DNA of 64,000 nt from Bacteroides fluxus YIT 12057. Lineage in GTDB: Bacteria; Bacteroidota; Bacteroidia; Bacteroidales; Bacteroidaceae. The notes beneath the pieces were generated by a model. It saw only the letters and a program-made list of their open reading frames with translations, did not search any database and was not told the DNA's origin. Numbering within the stretch: position 1 is the stretch's first letter; each line of letters starts with the position of its first letter. Below are positions 45,227-55,547 of the stretch, one piece after another. The stretch spans positions 92,124 to 156,123 of the forward strand of contig NZ_GL882633.1 of the NCBI RefSeq assembly GCF_000195635.1, given 5' to 3'. The position numbers and the translations under genes were made by a program.

Positions 45227-48010
45227 TTATCCTATCGGCAAGGTAAACCAGAAACAAGAACCCTCACCCACCTTGCTGTCAACTCCGATAGTCCCTCCCA
45301 GTTGCTCAATGATACTCTTGCTGATGGAAAGTCCCAAGCCCGTCCCGGGTACAAAAGTATCCAGCTTCACAAAACGATCAAACACTTGCACCTGCTTTTC
45401 CGGCTCGATGCCGATGCCTGTATCAGCCACATAGAAGCGCAGACGGTTTTCGTCCAAGGGTTCATACCCCACCCGGATACTGCCGGCAGAAGTAAACTTG
45501 ACGGCGTTGTTGACAAAGTTGGCAAGAACCTGGTTCAGACGGTTGCGGTCGCTCACTATCTGGCACTCCGGCAAATGAGAGTCGAAAAGGAGCTCGACTC
45601 CCGGTTTGACTTTCATGCGCATAGTACGTACAATATCCTCACATAAAAGATTCACATCCAATGCACGTTTGGTAAAGTCGAATGTCCCGGCCTCTATTTT
45701 GGACAAGTCAAGGATGTCCGAAATCAACTGTAGCAACAAGTCATTGTTCTCCTCCACAATCGCTATATACTGTTTCCTTTCCTCAACGTTTTCCGTCTCC
45801 CCCAACAAGCTGGAAAAACCAACAATGGCATTCAAGGGAGTACGGATCTCATGGCTCATATTGGCAAGAAAAGCAGATTTCAAACGGTCTGCCGCCTCGG
45901 CTTTCTCCTTAGCCTCAATCAACATGGCTTCCGTTTCCTTCAATTCCGTGATATCATAATTGACGCCGATCAACTCAATCTGCCCATTTTCCGGCTGATA
46001 TTGGTTGACCACGACATTGGTACGTATCCAGTTCCACTTATTCTTCTCATCCTCCCGCAAAACACGCAGCTCTCCTCTAAAATCCTTTGCCTCGCCGGTG
46101 CACGCTTTTTGAAAGAAGTCCAGCATCCGTGTCCTGTCCTCCGGATGCATCCTTTCATAAACCCCGACGACATCCGTCAAAGGAGCATTCTCGTCTTCAC
46201 CCATATTCTTATACCACTGCTTGATGGCATATCCCTTCCGGTCCAGCAGATTCAGTTTGGCATAACCCACTTTGGCATAGTCCGATATAAGCAAGAAGAA
46301 ATTCTCAAAATCACAAATACGGCTCAAGGTGTCAATACGTTCCGTGTTGTCGATATTAATCATCACATAACCGGTGAACACCCCCTTACTGTCGTAAACC
46401 TTACTTATCTTGGTATATAGATTGATGACCTCCGTTTTGTCTGTAGGGTAATAGCCCCGGATAGTCTCGAAGGAGTAGTCCAGACGGAAATCCACCTCAT
46501 CTTTCGTTTTTATCTGTTCTATAAACGCAGCAGAGAAATTGGGATTCGAAAACAGATTGATACCTATTATATCCGCCTTGTCCTTGATCCCGAATATTTC
46601 CATGTCCTTATTGTTAACATCCACCAGACACCCTTCTTGATCATATATCTCTACGCCGGCCGGAATATTGGCAAATATACTGCGGAACAATTTCTCACTA
46701 TGATCCAATGCCTGATGAGCCTGTATAGTGTCTGTTGTATCCAAAAACAGGGCAACGACCTCATTCTTCTGAGGAGAATACATTACCACATGACACATCT
46801 TTTCCGTACGCCCGAAACACATATCCAGTTCCTCATGTACATCAGACTGCAGAATATCGGTCAGGAAATCCAGCTTCGGAGTCACATCACTATAAATATC
46901 GGAAGCCTTTCTATGAATATAATCAGACACGGAGATACCGAACAACTCCGCAAAGACTTCATTGATATCCGTCAAGGTGTAATCAACAGGCTTTCCGTCC
47001 TTATCACATATAACGGACATACGGACATATCCCAAAGGCATGTAGCGGAACAAATCGTTACGGAAACTACAGTCGCGGGCCACATGGTCCTTCACCCTCC
47101 GCAACTCGATACAGATACTGATGATATTAGCCAGAGAGCTGAACCATTGATAGTCCTCGTTAGACCAGCTGATTTGCCGTTCCAGCAAATCAACCCCCAT
47201 ATATCCCCATACCTGCTCGTTCGCAACCAAAGGAAGCGCCATCAGTGACGTTACATTTTGCTTCACCAACAGGGCACATTCACTCTCGGCCGCTTCCGGC
47301 AACTGCCTGTACGACTCCAGGATGATGGGCTTCTGTGACCGTATCTGTGAAGTCCACCAGGGAAGACGCTCTGTCGGAATATCCCGCATCGTGTCCATGA
47401 TCGGGACTGCCCCCTCGGAAACCACTTCATAAATACAACTCTGGCTCCGGAATTCTTCTGTATATTTAAAGATATAGACACGTCCCCCCTTGAAATATTC
47501 AAGGATATCATTCAATATCTCATAAATGCCGGGATCTACCTCATCGTCCTTCAAGAAATGGAACAATGACTGGGATATGGAATTCTGCCTGTACAGCAGA
47601 TTGTTGATCCGGTGCATGATCCGGCCCTCTTTCTTGATGTCCGGCCCTTCTTCCAGGCACTGGAGCACTCCAAAAACTTTCAGGCCTCCATCCGGTGTAC
47701 GTTCCTTGTATCCCATGCGGGAACGCACCCACACCATCTCATCCTTTACGGAAACGGGAAAAACCTGTTCACAAACATCCAGTTCCTCTAAGGCCAAAAA
47801 CCTGCGGCTGATGTGCACACGATAATCTTCATGTATCCTCTGCTTGAAATCGGCAAAACTTACAGTATCGCTTTCCAACCCCAGAAGCTTACATATATAT
47901 TCCGAACATAAATATTGCCTGGAAGAAAAGTCGGCTTCCCACCACCCTATCTGGCCAAGCATAGACAAACGGCGAAAACGCTCTTTCTCATCACCATATT
48001 CGGTATTCAT
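45227..48010 (-). CDS. PAS/GAF multi-sensor histidine kinase, no receiver domain
   Basis: 927 residues from ATG 48010 ([12 protein letters not shown]); the frame is open to 48046. No membrane helix is seen, so it is probably a cytoplasmic sensor. Order: PAS-like (about 15-110), GAF-like (about 150-310, with [18 protein letters not shown]), then two or three PAS domains (about 320-690, e.g. [19 protein letters not shown]). Then comes HisKA with the phospho-acceptor in [16 protein letters not shown] and an ATPase domain ([27 protein letters not shown]). It ends directly after the ATPase without a receiver domain, so a separate response regulator must exist; none is adjacent. The signal is unknown. 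Confidence 0.9.
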   Translation of the reverse strand: MNTEYGDEKERFRRLSMLGQIGWWEADFSSRQYLCSEYICKLLGLESDTVSFADFKQRIHEDYRVHISRRFLALEELDVCEQVFPVSVKDEMVWVRSRMGYKERTPDGGLKVFGVLQCLEEGPDIKKEGRIMHRINNLLYRQNSISQSLFHFLKDDEVDPGIYEILNDILEYFKGGRVYIFKYTEEFRSQSCIYEVVSEGAVPIMDTMRDIPTERLPWWTSQIRSQKPIILESYRQLPEAAESECALLVKQNVTSLMALPLVANEQVWGYMGVDLLERQISWSNEDYQWFSSLANIISICIELRRVKDHVARDCSFRNDLFRYMPLGYVRMSVICDKDGKPVDYTLTDINEVFAELFGISVSDYIHRKASDIYSDVTPKLDFLTDILQSDVHEELDMCFGRTEKMCHVVMYSPQKNEVVALFLDTTDTIQAHQALDHSEKLFRSIFANIPAGVEIYDQEGCLVDVNNKDMEIFGIKDKADIIGINLFSNPNFSAAFIEQIKTKDEVDFRLDYSFETIRGYYPTDKTEVINLYTKISKVYDSKGVFTGYVMINIDNTERIDTLSRICDFENFFLLISDYAKVGYAKLNLLDRKGYAIKQWYKNMGEDENAPLTDVVGVYERMHPEDRTRMLDFFQKACTGEAKDFRGELRVLREDEKNKWNWIRTNVVVNQYQPENGQIELIGVNYDITELKETEAMLIEAKEKAEAADRLKSAFLANMSHEIRTPLNAIVGFSSLLGETENVEERKQYIAIVEENNDLLLQLISDILDLSKIEAGTFDFTKRALDVNLLCEDIVRTMRMKVKPGVELLFDSHLPECQIVSDRNRLNQVLANFVNNAVKFTSAGSIRVGYEPLDENRLRFYVADTGIGIEPEKQVQVFDRFVKLDTFVPGTGLGLSISKSIIEQLGGTIGVDSKVGEGSCFWFTLPIG

Positions 48011-48033
48011 ACATATTCGTTTTATCAATTGTA

Positions 48034-48041
48034 CAAAAATA
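48034..48041 (-). promoter_or_regulatory. -7 box of the histidine kinase gene
   Basis: TATTTTTG on the minus strand, an exact TAnnTTTG match, 23 bp upstream of the ATG at 48010, which supports that start. GTTG 19 bp upstream is a one-mismatch -33 box. Confidence 0.6.
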
Positions 48042-48225
48042 AGCATAAAACTCCAACAAACAACCCTCAGATATATATTTATCTTTATTTGAAAGCAAAA
48101 GATAGAAAAAAGGCAAAAGAGCGTAATGAAATCGTAACGTGTTTGAAAATGAAACGTATAGCCTGCGTATCCTCCCCGTAATATTTTAGCCTCATCTTTG
48201 CAGCGGATTAAAGAACGTATAAAAG

Positions 48226-50931
48226 ATGAACATGAAACTGAATTCGGGAAAAATTTTCTTTCTTATTTTACTGTTGGCAATCTCCGCCATGCCTGCCATG
48301 GCAGACAACATAAAAGGGGCTGTCACCGACAAACAAACCAAGGAACCGCTGACCGGGGCCACCATACAGATATCCGGAACCTCCAGAGGCGCCGTGGCCG
48401 ACATAGACGGAAACTACATACTGGAAATACCCAACGGGACCTACACGCTGACCGTGAAATATATCGGTTACAAGGACATCACCCGGAATGCCGTAAAAGT
48501 AAACGGTGAAACTCTGCTGGATTTTGAGATGGACAGTGACGCGCAGACCTTGAGCGAAGTGCAAGTCACAGCCAAGAAGAATCTGGAAGGTGAGCGCGCC
48601 TTGCAGATGGAACGGCAGAAGGCAACGCTCGCCATCGAGAACTTAGGTTCCAAAGAAATGGGAATCAAGGGCATCGGCAATGTAGAAGAGGGAGTGAAGA
48701 AAATCACGGGCATTTCCATCGCCAATGCCGGGCAACTGATTGTACGGGGACTCGGAGACCGTTACAGCGCGACCACCTTGAACGGACTGCCCATCGCCTC
48801 GCCGAATCCGGACAACAAACTGATTCCGCTCGACCTCTTCCCGTCCAGCACCGTACAGAACATTACCGTGAGCAAGGTATATGACGCGGGATCCTTCGCC
48901 GACTATTCCGGCGCACACATCGACATCAACACCAAGGAAAACGTCACCAGTGATTTCTTCAACCTCAGCTTCAACACAGGCGGCAAGTTCAACACACTGG
49001 GCAAGGAATGCTACCGGATGGACAGAGACGGCTCGCTGTTCAACACCCCTTCCATAGACCGTGCGGCACTGGATATGAGCCGCACCGAATTCAACGAGTA
49101 TGTAAAGACCAAAAACATATTCAACACTTCCTTTGCCGTCAGCAAGAAAACGTCCCTGCCCGAACTGGGCGGAAACATCGGTATCGGCAAGAATTTCGGC
49201 ATCGGCAACCAGACACTAAGCGTGCTGGCCTCCATCAGTGCCTCAAACGGACATCAAACCATGAACGATGCATTCTACAAGACTCTGGAAGCCAGCGGAA
49301 ACGCTTTGGACAGTTTCGGCTACGACAGCTATACAGACGAGCTGAAGCTTGCCGCGCTGGGCTATCTGGGCTACACGTTACGCAAACATGACCGCATAGG
49401 CTACACCTTCTTCTACGCCCGCAACGCCAGTGATACCTATCAGCGCCGGGAAGGCAAAGACTCCGAAGGCTACGAACTGACCGGCAGCAACAATGCCACC
49501 CATATATATACCCTTTGGAACCATCAGCTGAACGGCCAGCACAATTTCGGCGGGCAGGAACAATGGGAACTGACCTGGGGAGCTTCCTACGGCAAGACAA
49601 GCAGCGAAGAACCGGACCGACGCCAAGTGATGTACATCAAGAACAGTCAGGGAGGCCTCAGCCTCTTCACCTTGAACCAACAAGAGACCGCACGCTACTT
49701 CGGCGAGCTGGACGAGGAAGAATGGAACGCCGGCTTCGGGCTGAAATGGAAATGGAACGAACGGAACTTCATCAAAGCCGGTTTCAACTACAAGGACAAG
49801 AACCGTGACTATGCCGGCACGCGATTCTACTACGATGTACGGAAACTGAAGCCCACCATCGACAACATATATGATACGGACGGCTTTCTGAACCAGGAAA
49901 ACATAGCCAACGGCAGCATCACCGTAGGACGCTATATGTACCCTTACGAGACCTATCAAGCAGGCAACGACATTTATGCCGGCTATCTGCTGACCGATTT
50001 CTACCCCACCGAGTCCATATTGGTGAACTTAGGCGTGAGGTATGAAATCAGCAAACAGTGGGTGAAGTATGCCACAGACGGAGGCGAAAAGTATTCCAAA
50101 CGCCGTAATCTGGACAAGAACGACTTCTTCCCCACCCTGAACCTGAAGTATGCAGTAAACGAGGAAAACAGCCTCCGATTTTCCGTCTCACGTACCGTCA
50201 CCCGTCCGTCCTTCATCGAAATGGCACCGTTCCTTTACCAGGAATCCTACGGGTCGGCACAGATTCGCGGTAATGCGGAATTGGAGAACGGCTACAACTT
50301 TAACTTCGACCTGCGGTATGAGCTCTTCAAGAAAAACGGCGACATGCTCTCCGTCACCGGTTACTTCAAATACCTGGACAAGCCCATCGAGCGTACCCAA
50401 ATGCTCAACGGAGGCAGCACGATACACTCTTTCAACAACGCCGACAACGGTATGGCAGGCGGCGTGGAGGTAGAAATCCGCAAAGAACTGGTACGCGACC
50501 TGCGTCTGGGCGCCAACGTCAGCTACATGTACACCAACGTGAAGCTGCCCGAAAGTGGAGCCTATACCAACAAGGAACGTTCCCTGCAAGGAGCGTCGCC
50601 CATCCTCGTGAACGCCGACCTTACCTACTCTCCCCGTTTCGGCGAGATACGCCAGCTGAACCTCGCCCTGCTCTACAACCTGCAAGGCAGCCGCATCCAT
50701 TCCGTAGGAATATCCGGCCTGGGAGACGTGAAGCAGCAAGCCGTACACACACTGAACTTCAACGCCGGTTACAACTTCAACAAGCATTTCAGCATGAAGT
50801 TTCAGGTGAACGACCTGCTGAACCGCGCGGTCGTCTTCAAGCAAGAAGTGCCGAAGACAGGGCAGACCGTCGAAGTGGAACGCTACAAGAAAGGCGCGAA
50901 CTTTGAAATAGGCGCAAGCTACAACTTCTAA
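48226..50931 (+). CDS. TonB-dependent outer-membrane receptor
   Basis: 901 residues. Signal peptide (about 1-26, ending AMPAMA), then a carboxypeptidase-D-like domain ([38 protein letters not shown]), TonB-box-like [11 protein letters not shown], a plug ([37 protein letters not shown]) and a barrel ending in a terminal aromatic (IGASYNF). It imports a substrate across the outer membrane using TonB energy. It is followed after 92 bp by a surface lipoprotein gene in the same direction, a receptor-plus-lipoprotein pair like SusC/D in layout though neither partner is SusC/D-like in sequence. Substrate unknown. A near-consensus -7 box (CATCTTTG) lies upstream. Confidence 0.9.
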   Translation: MNMKLNSGKIFFLILLLAISAMPAMADNIKGAVTDKQTKEPLTGATIQISGTSRGAVADIDGNYILEIPNGTYTLTVKYIGYKDITRNAVKVNGETLLDFEMDSDAQTLSEVQVTAKKNLEGERALQMERQKATLAIENLGSKEMGIKGIGNVEEGVKKITGISIANAGQLIVRGLGDRYSATTLNGLPIASPNPDNKLIPLDLFPSSTVQNITVSKVYDAGSFADYSGAHIDINTKENVTSDFFNLSFNTGGKFNTLGKECYRMDRDGSLFNTPSIDRAALDMSRTEFNEYVKTKNIFNTSFAVSKKTSLPELGGNIGIGKNFGIGNQTLSVLASISASNGHQTMNDAFYKTLEASGNALDSFGYDSYTDELKLAALGYLGYTLRKHDRIGYTFFYARNASDTYQRREGKDSEGYELTGSNNATHIYTLWNHQLNGQHNFGGQEQWELTWGASYGKTSSEEPDRRQVMYIKNSQGGLSLFTLNQQETARYFGELDEEEWNAGFGLKWKWNERNFIKAGFNYKDKNRDYAGTRFYYDVRKLKPTIDNIYDTDGFLNQENIANGSITVGRYMYPYETYQAGNDIYAGYLLTDFYPTESILVNLGVRYEISKQWVKYATDGGEKYSKRRNLDKNDFFPTLNLKYAVNEENSLRFSVSRTVTRPSFIEMAPFLYQESYGSAQIRGNAELENGYNFNFDLRYELFKKNGDMLSVTGYFKYLDKPIERTQMLNGGSTIHSFNNADNGMAGGVEVEIRKELVRDLRLGANVSYMYTNVKLPESGAYTNKERSLQGASPILVNADLTYSPRFGEIRQLNLALLYNLQGSRIHSVGISGLGDVKQQAVHTLNFNAGYNFNKHFSMKFQVNDLLNRAVVFKQEVPKTGQTVEVERYKKGANFEIGASYNF

Positions 50932-50949
50932 AAAAATAAACAAACAAAA

Positions 50950-50990
50950 CTTTACTCCTCTCCCCCCTTTGGGAAAGGAACCGGAGTGAA
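50950..50990 (+). other. Imperfect hairpin between receptor and lipoprotein genes
   Basis: CTTTACTCC and GGAGTGAAG flank a C-rich/G-rich inner pair (CTCCCCCC...GGGAAAGG). Not followed by a T-run, so probably an mRNA processing or attenuation hairpin that sets the ratio of the two products. Its C-rich/G-rich style resembles the element at nuoH-nuoI. Confidence 0.4.
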
Positions 50991-51023
50991 GCTATAATCA
51001 CTAACCAATAAACAAATTGAATT

Positions 51024-52190
51024 ATGAAATCTTTAAACTGGAAATTGTGTTCACTGGCTCTGGCAGCCGGAATGTCTTTCTTCACTTCATGCAGCGACGA
51101 CAACAACGGAACCGGAGGAGAGAATGGCAACGGAATTGAAAACGGCGCTACACTGAAAGGCACCATCACCTCGGATGTAACCTTGAAAGCCGGCAATTCC
51201 TATAAACTGAGCGGCGAGTACATCGTAGAGAACGGTGCAACGCTGATCATCGAAGAGGGTGTAACCATCACTGCCATCGGTGATGACGACATCGTAGATT
51301 ATATCCTTGTGAAACAAGGCGGTAAAATCAATGCAGTAGGTACGGCAGACAAACCCATCGTCATGACCAGCGACCTGAAAGAGCCGGGTGCATGGGGCGG
51401 TATCCATATCTGCGGCAAGGCACAGACCAACGTAGGATCGGGAGTCTCCGAGATTGGTGACGCCGCATACGGCGGCAACGATGATGCCGACAATTCCGGA
51501 ACATTACGTTATGTCCGCGTCGAATACAGCGGCTACGCATTCAATCCGGAGAAAGAGGCCAACGGCATCACTTTCTACGGGGTGGGTAACGGTACTACAG
51601 TTGACCACTGCGAAGCATATAAAGGTTCAGACGACGGTTTCGAGTTCTTCGGCGGTACGGTCAATATCAGCAACATGGTAGTGGTAAGTTGCAGCGACGA
51701 CTCTTACGACTGGACCGAAGGCTGGAGAGGAACAGGCACCAACCTGGTGGCTTACCAAGAACCGAAGGCCACGCTAGGCTATGACTGCGACTGCCTCATC
51801 GAAGCGGACAACTATGAAAACGACTTCACCGCCACGCCTATAGCCCATCCTACCTTGAAAAACCTCATCTTCGTAGGCAACGGTTCCACAGAAAACAAAC
51901 GGGGAATCCGCCTGCGCCGCGGTACCCAGGTAACCATTGACGGTGCCAAGGTTTGCGGCAAGGGAAATGCGGTTACTCTGGAAAGTGAAGAGACCGAGAA
52001 TGCCCTGCTGGCAGGTACATCCAAGTTGAAGAACATGACTGTTGACTCCAAGCTGAAGAGTGAAAAGGGTATCTACACCCACGAGGCATTCGTAGCCGCA
52101 GGAAATACCGTTGACACCAGTCTGGCATACGATTCTTTCGAAGCCATCAAGGCAGAATGTGACTGGATGAGCGGTAATTGGGTAAAATAA
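51024..52190 (+). CDS. Surface-exposed beta-helix-like lipoprotein
   Basis: 388 residues. The signal peptide ends in the lipobox FTSC (C23), immediately followed by SDDNNGTGGENGNG, an acidic stretch of the kind that directs Bacteroidetes lipoproteins to the cell surface. The rest is rich in short repeated strands (NGATLKGTITSDVTLKAG, GATLIIEEGVTI, WGGIHICGKA, LRYVRVEYSGYAF, KNLIFVGNGS), suggesting a right-handed beta-helix. Six or so cysteines are present in the mature part. It probably binds ligand for the TonB receptor encoded upstream. No catalytic residues were recognised. Confidence 0.8.
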   Translation: MKSLNWKLCSLALAAGMSFFTSCSDDNNGTGGENGNGIENGATLKGTITSDVTLKAGNSYKLSGEYIVENGATLIIEEGVTITAIGDDDIVDYILVKQGGKINAVGTADKPIVMTSDLKEPGAWGGIHICGKAQTNVGSGVSEIGDAAYGGNDDADNSGTLRYVRVEYSGYAFNPEKEANGITFYGVGNGTTVDHCEAYKGSDDGFEFFGGTVNISNMVVVSCSDDSYDWTEGWRGTGTNLVAYQEPKATLGYDCDCLIEADNYENDFTATPIAHPTLKNLIFVGNGSTENKRGIRLRRGTQVTIDGAKVCGKGNAVTLESEETENALLAGTSKLKNMTVDSKLKSEKGIYTHEAFVAAGNTVDTSLAYDSFEAIKAECDWMSGNWVK

Positions 52191-52208
52191 AACTGAGTGG
52201 AAAAACTT

Positions 52209-52290
52209 TATTCAAAGCTTGCGGATATCCGTTCGCAAGCTTTGAATACATGTTCGCAGCCTGTGAATATCCGTTCGCAAGCTGCGAACA
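52209..52290. repeat. Two nested palindromes between convergent genes
   Basis: First palindrome: perfect 15-bp arms 52209-52223 and 52234-52248. Second: perfect 10-bp arms 52251-52260 and 52281-52290. They share the internal sequence ATATCCGTTCGCAAGC, so the region is also a tandem duplication. It lies between the lipoprotein and mscS-like stop codons and can terminate transcription from both sides. Confidence 0.75.
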
Positions 52291-52388
52291 GAGTTTTCTC
52301 CTAACTCTGCAAGCTTTTAGTCCTACCTCAGAAAGCTTTTCCAGTAGCTTCCTTGAAAGTTCTCTATATGTAACATGAGCATTGAACG

Positions 52389-53669
52389 TCAAGAGAAAGC
52401 CCTTTGGAAATCCCTGCCTGACGGAGACTGGAATACCTGCAAGTCAAATTCCGGAATAATGGCCAGTACGTGGTCGAAGACATCGGCTTGTACCCCTTCA
52501 TACGGCACCCAGTCTTTAAGGGCACAGAAGAAATAAAGCTCCATAGGAATACCATGGTCGGTGGGCTGCAACTGGCGTACCATGCAGGTAAGTTCCTGGT
52601 TCACATCGGGAAGGCTCTTCAGATAAGCCGTGAGGTAGGCACGGAAAACGCCTAAATTCGTCTGGCGACGGCCATTGACAAGAATGGAGTTGTCAATATG
52701 GTTCTCGGCATTATATTCCTCAATGACCTGCTCCGTATGTTCCACATACTCCTTCAAAAGACGAATCTTACGGTATTTTGCCAACATTTCCGGAGTGCAG
52801 AACTTGACGCTCGTCATATCGATATTGATGGAACGCTTTACACGCCGTCCCCCGCTCTCACGCATGCCGCGCCAGTTCTGGAAAGAATCGCTGACAAGCA
52901 GGTAAGGAGGAATCGTTGTGATTGTATGATCCCAATTACGCACTTTAACGGTATTCAAGGTGACTTCGATGACTGTACCGTCCGCGCCATATTTGGGCAT
53001 CGCAATCCAGTCGCCCACTTTCAGCATATCGTTGGCAGAAAGCTGCACGCCCGATACGAACCCCATAATACTGTCCTTGAATACCAGCATCAGAATGGCC
53101 GCCGAAGCTCCCAACCCCGCCAACAAGGAGAGGGGCGACTTGTCGATGAGAATACTGACGACAACAATGGCCCCGACAAACCACAGGATAACCTGCACGG
53201 TTTGCAGCATGCCTTTCAACGGACGGTCACGAAGCTGCTCTTTCTCGCTATAGACAACATAGACCGCTTTCAGAAAAGAGTTGATGAAGCTTAGAAATAC
53301 AATAAGTATATATATCAGACAAACACGCTGGATAAATCCCAAAGTAGATGAGCTTGTCTCTGCAAATGCCACCGGAACAAAAATATAAATAATGACCGGA
53401 GCCACCATACGGCTGAGATGCACCATTACCTTGTGGTCGAAAACAATGTCGTCCCAAGTCGCCTTTGTCTTCCTGACAAGATGAGCCACCGCCTTCATCA
53501 GGATGTGCCTGCATACCGCATCGGCCACAAAAGCAATGACGAGTACCAAGGCAAAGGCAATAAACTGGTCCAGCACATCCGCCAGAGAGGGAGCCACTCC
53601 CAAAGAGATCAAAAGTTCATCTATATTCTTCAGTATATCCATAAAACCGATATTTTTTTCTTCATTCAA
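52389..53669 (-). CDS. MscS-family mechanosensitive channel (YbdG-like)
   Basis: 426 residues with about five or six N-terminal membrane segments, the pore-lining helix LLAGLGASAAILMLVFKDSIMGFVSGVQL and a cytoplasmic beta domain (VGDWIAMPKYGADGTVIEVTLNTVKVRNWDHTITTIPPYLLV). The large soluble C-terminal part, with HGIPMELYFFCAL, fits the YbdG-like subgroup. It opens under membrane tension to release osmolytes. The start overlaps the end of the DUF4435 gene by 8 bp; an alternative ATG at 53642 is possible. Last gene of the DUF1573-meaB-ATPase-DUF4435 run. Confidence 0.92.
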   Translation of the reverse strand: MNEEKNIGFMDILKNIDELLISLGVAPSLADVLDQFIAFALVLVIAFVADAVCRHILMKAVAHLVRKTKATWDDIVFDHKVMVHLSRMVAPVIIYIFVPVAFAETSSSTLGFIQRVCLIYILIVFLSFINSFLKAVYVVYSEKEQLRDRPLKGMLQTVQVILWFVGAIVVVSILIDKSPLSLLAGLGASAAILMLVFKDSIMGFVSGVQLSANDMLKVGDWIAMPKYGADGTVIEVTLNTVKVRNWDHTITTIPPYLLVSDSFQNWRGMRESGGRRVKRSINIDMTSVKFCTPEMLAKYRKIRLLKEYVEHTEQVIEEYNAENHIDNSILVNGRRQTNLGVFRAYLTAYLKSLPDVNQELTCMVRQLQPTDHGIPMELYFFCALKDWVPYEGVQADVFDHVLAIIPEFDLQVFQSPSGRDFQRAFS

Positions 53670-54675
53670 GTTTCTCCCGTTCCAGGAATTCCCGGATATC
53701 TTCTTTCAACCACTGATAAAGATAAAGGTTTTTATAGCCGCTGTTTTTCTTCAGCATCAACTCCACATTGGCCTGGCTGTTCTCATAACCGGTCAGTTCA
53801 TTACGGAACTGTTCGTTATGCTCCGCCAACCGTTTGATTTCCTGTTCCCGTTCGCGGCGCAGGACGGTACACACCGGTATGAGTAGCTTCAAGACCACAC
53901 AATCCATGATATGGTGTCCTTGGATGTAAAGATAAGCGGTATCGGGAGTCAATCCCAGGCGTTGCAGTTCTTCTCCCAAACGGTCGACATGCTCTATGTA
54001 CTTCGGGAAACGGGTTTCCAGTTCAGAAAGTTTCGCCGATACCGTGCGCTGCATTGCATCCAGGCTGCTATAAGGATGACGGATATTGACTTCCTGCAGA
54101 CGTACGCAAGCATTAAAATCGTACATGGGGAAAGTATGTGTGTCATGTTGGCGATAAAACCAGACATTCCATAAGAACAACGGGTAAGCTATCTGCGAAT
54201 AGCGTTTCAAGAATGCCGGAAAGTCCAGTATAAACCGGTCGTTCAGCGTAGCCTGCACACAGACCTCACGCAGGCTGTCCGCAAAACAATGGAAGTTCTC
54301 TATGGCGTATCCGTAAGTCTGGAAAATATAAGGATTCCGGTTGATCTTGCGCGACACATTGGTGGCCCCCTGCAACAGGAAATCATAATCACTATCTACA
54401 CAGGCAATCAGGCTGCGCCCCAGTTCAGCCGTATTCAAGGTGTTCATCAGCACCATCTTCTTTCCTTTTGCCAACGAAGTGGCCGAAGGAAGCATCACTT
54501 GAAAATAACGTTCGTCATTTTCAAACTCCGACAGCAATGTCCGCCAGAAAGCTATATCGTCATAACTTTCCACATACGCCACAATACGCCTGCGAGTTTT
54601 CTTCGGCGAAAGCTTGCGGGCAGCGTCCAGATAGGCCGAGGTCAAATTATGTCTTAAAGAAGTCGCCATGTTCAC
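53662..54675 (-). CDS. DUF4435 TOPRIM-like protein (AriB-like)
   Basis: 337 residues. The TOPRIM acidic signature is visible: E36 in IVAYVESYDDIAFW and D94/D96 in ACVDSDYDFLL. DUF4435 proteins pair with AAA ATPases; in the PARIS anti-phage system the DUF4435 partner (AriB) is a toxic nuclease released by the ATPase (AriA). Here the ATPase gene ends 4 bp upstream. The C-terminal half is helical and charged (RREREQEIKRLAEHNEQF). Start at 54675 or at the third codon (MATSLRHN, 54669). Domain identity is fairly clear; the defence role is inferred from the pairing. Confidence 0.75.
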   Translation of the reverse strand: MNMATSLRHNLTSAYLDAARKLSPKKTRRRIVAYVESYDDIAFWRTLLSEFENDERYFQVMLPSATSLAKGKKMVLMNTLNTAELGRSLIACVDSDYDFLLQGATNVSRKINRNPYIFQTYGYAIENFHCFADSLREVCVQATLNDRFILDFPAFLKRYSQIAYPLFLWNVWFYRQHDTHTFPMYDFNACVRLQEVNIRHPYSSLDAMQRTVSAKLSELETRFPKYIEHVDRLGEELQRLGLTPDTAYLYIQGHHIMDCVVLKLLIPVCTVLRREREQEIKRLAEHNEQFRNELTGYENSQANVELMLKKNSGYKNLYLYQWLKEDIREFLEREKLE

Positions 54676-54679
54676 CTTG

Positions 54680-55525
54680 TCACTTTACCGTCTTGCCACT
54701 ATCGTCTATACCGGTTGAAATATCGCTAACTTCCGTCACGGCATCCAGCCAGCCTTCCATAATGACCGCCGGAGAATGCGTTGTAAGAATCAGCTGTACA
54801 TTAGGGTTCAGATTGCGTATCATGCCGATAAGCTTCTGCTGCCATTCTATGTGCAACGACGCCTCGGGTTCGTCCATGAAGAGCACGCAATGGTCCCCGT
54901 CCCGCACCAGGACAGTCAGCAGGATTACAAGCATCTGCTTCTCACCGGATGAAAGTTTATAAGGAGAAAGGCGTTCACCGTCTTGATAAAAGATGATGTC
55001 ATTGCTCTTGCGGTCAATCTTCTTGCGGGTATAGCTGAACAGGTCGTCCATCATATCCTGGAATTTCCGTTTGGGTATAGACAGGGCAGGAGCCAAGCCA
55101 CGCTGTTCTTCATCACCGCCCAGCAAGTCAATCATCTTGTTGCCTACATTGACCTGATAGTCCAGATAACGGCGCTGCAGCAGATAAATCTGCCAGTCCA
55201 GTTCCGACTTCACTTCCGGATCGGCCATACGGGCCGTAAAATCCCCCATAATGAGCGGACGGTCATAGCTACGAATGACATCGTACGGTATGAAAGTAGC
55301 CTCCGGATTATCAAAAAAGACATGCACCCCGTTCTTTTCATCACTTTTCACTTCTCCGGAAGTCTGTTCCAGATAGTTGACCGAACGGTTCAGGATAGTG
55401 GTCTTTCCCACTCCGTTGATTCCGGAAAGAATGTTGACGTCGGGACGCAAATCCCATGCGATATCGTATCGGTGCCACAGTCCGTGTATGACGATACGTT
55501 TGATATAGTTGGCCTGTACTTCCAT
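54680..55525 (-). CDS. AAA/ABC-type ATPase paired with DUF4435 (AriA-like)
   Basis: 281 residues, an OLD/RecF-type ATPase. Walker A LSGINGVGKTT (K41), ABC-like signature KLSSGEKQML, Walker B VLFMDEPEASLH and the switch histidine in LTTHSPA are all present. The short middle part has no long coiled coil. With the DUF4435 gene 4 bp downstream it makes a two-gene module like PARIS AriA-AriB, though AriA proteins I recall are longer. It begins 22 bp after meaB, inside a housekeeping operon rather than a defence island. An unknown core function for the pair is the main alternative. Confidence 0.8.
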   Translation of the reverse strand: MEVQANYIKRIVIHGLWHRYDIAWDLRPDVNILSGINGVGKTTILNRSVNYLEQTSGEVKSDEKNGVHVFFDNPEATFIPYDVIRSYDRPLIMGDFTARMADPEVKSELDWQIYLLQRRYLDYQVNVGNKMIDLLGGDEEQRGLAPALSIPKRKFQDMMDDLFSYTRKKIDRKSNDIIFYQDGERLSPYKLSSGEKQMLVILLTVLVRDGDHCVLFMDEPEASLHIEWQQKLIGMIRNLNPNVQLILTTHSPAVIMEGWLDAVTEVSDISTGIDDSGKTVK

Positions 55526-55547
55526 GATTTCTTACGTTTAATGGAGT

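Noticed and set aside
52147..52392. Open frames with repeated peptide words (for example LANGYSQA) in the lipoprotein-mscS gap
   Set aside because: The repetition comes from the DNA palindromes at 52209-52290; there is no plausible start signal, and the frame overlaps the lipoprotein 3' end.
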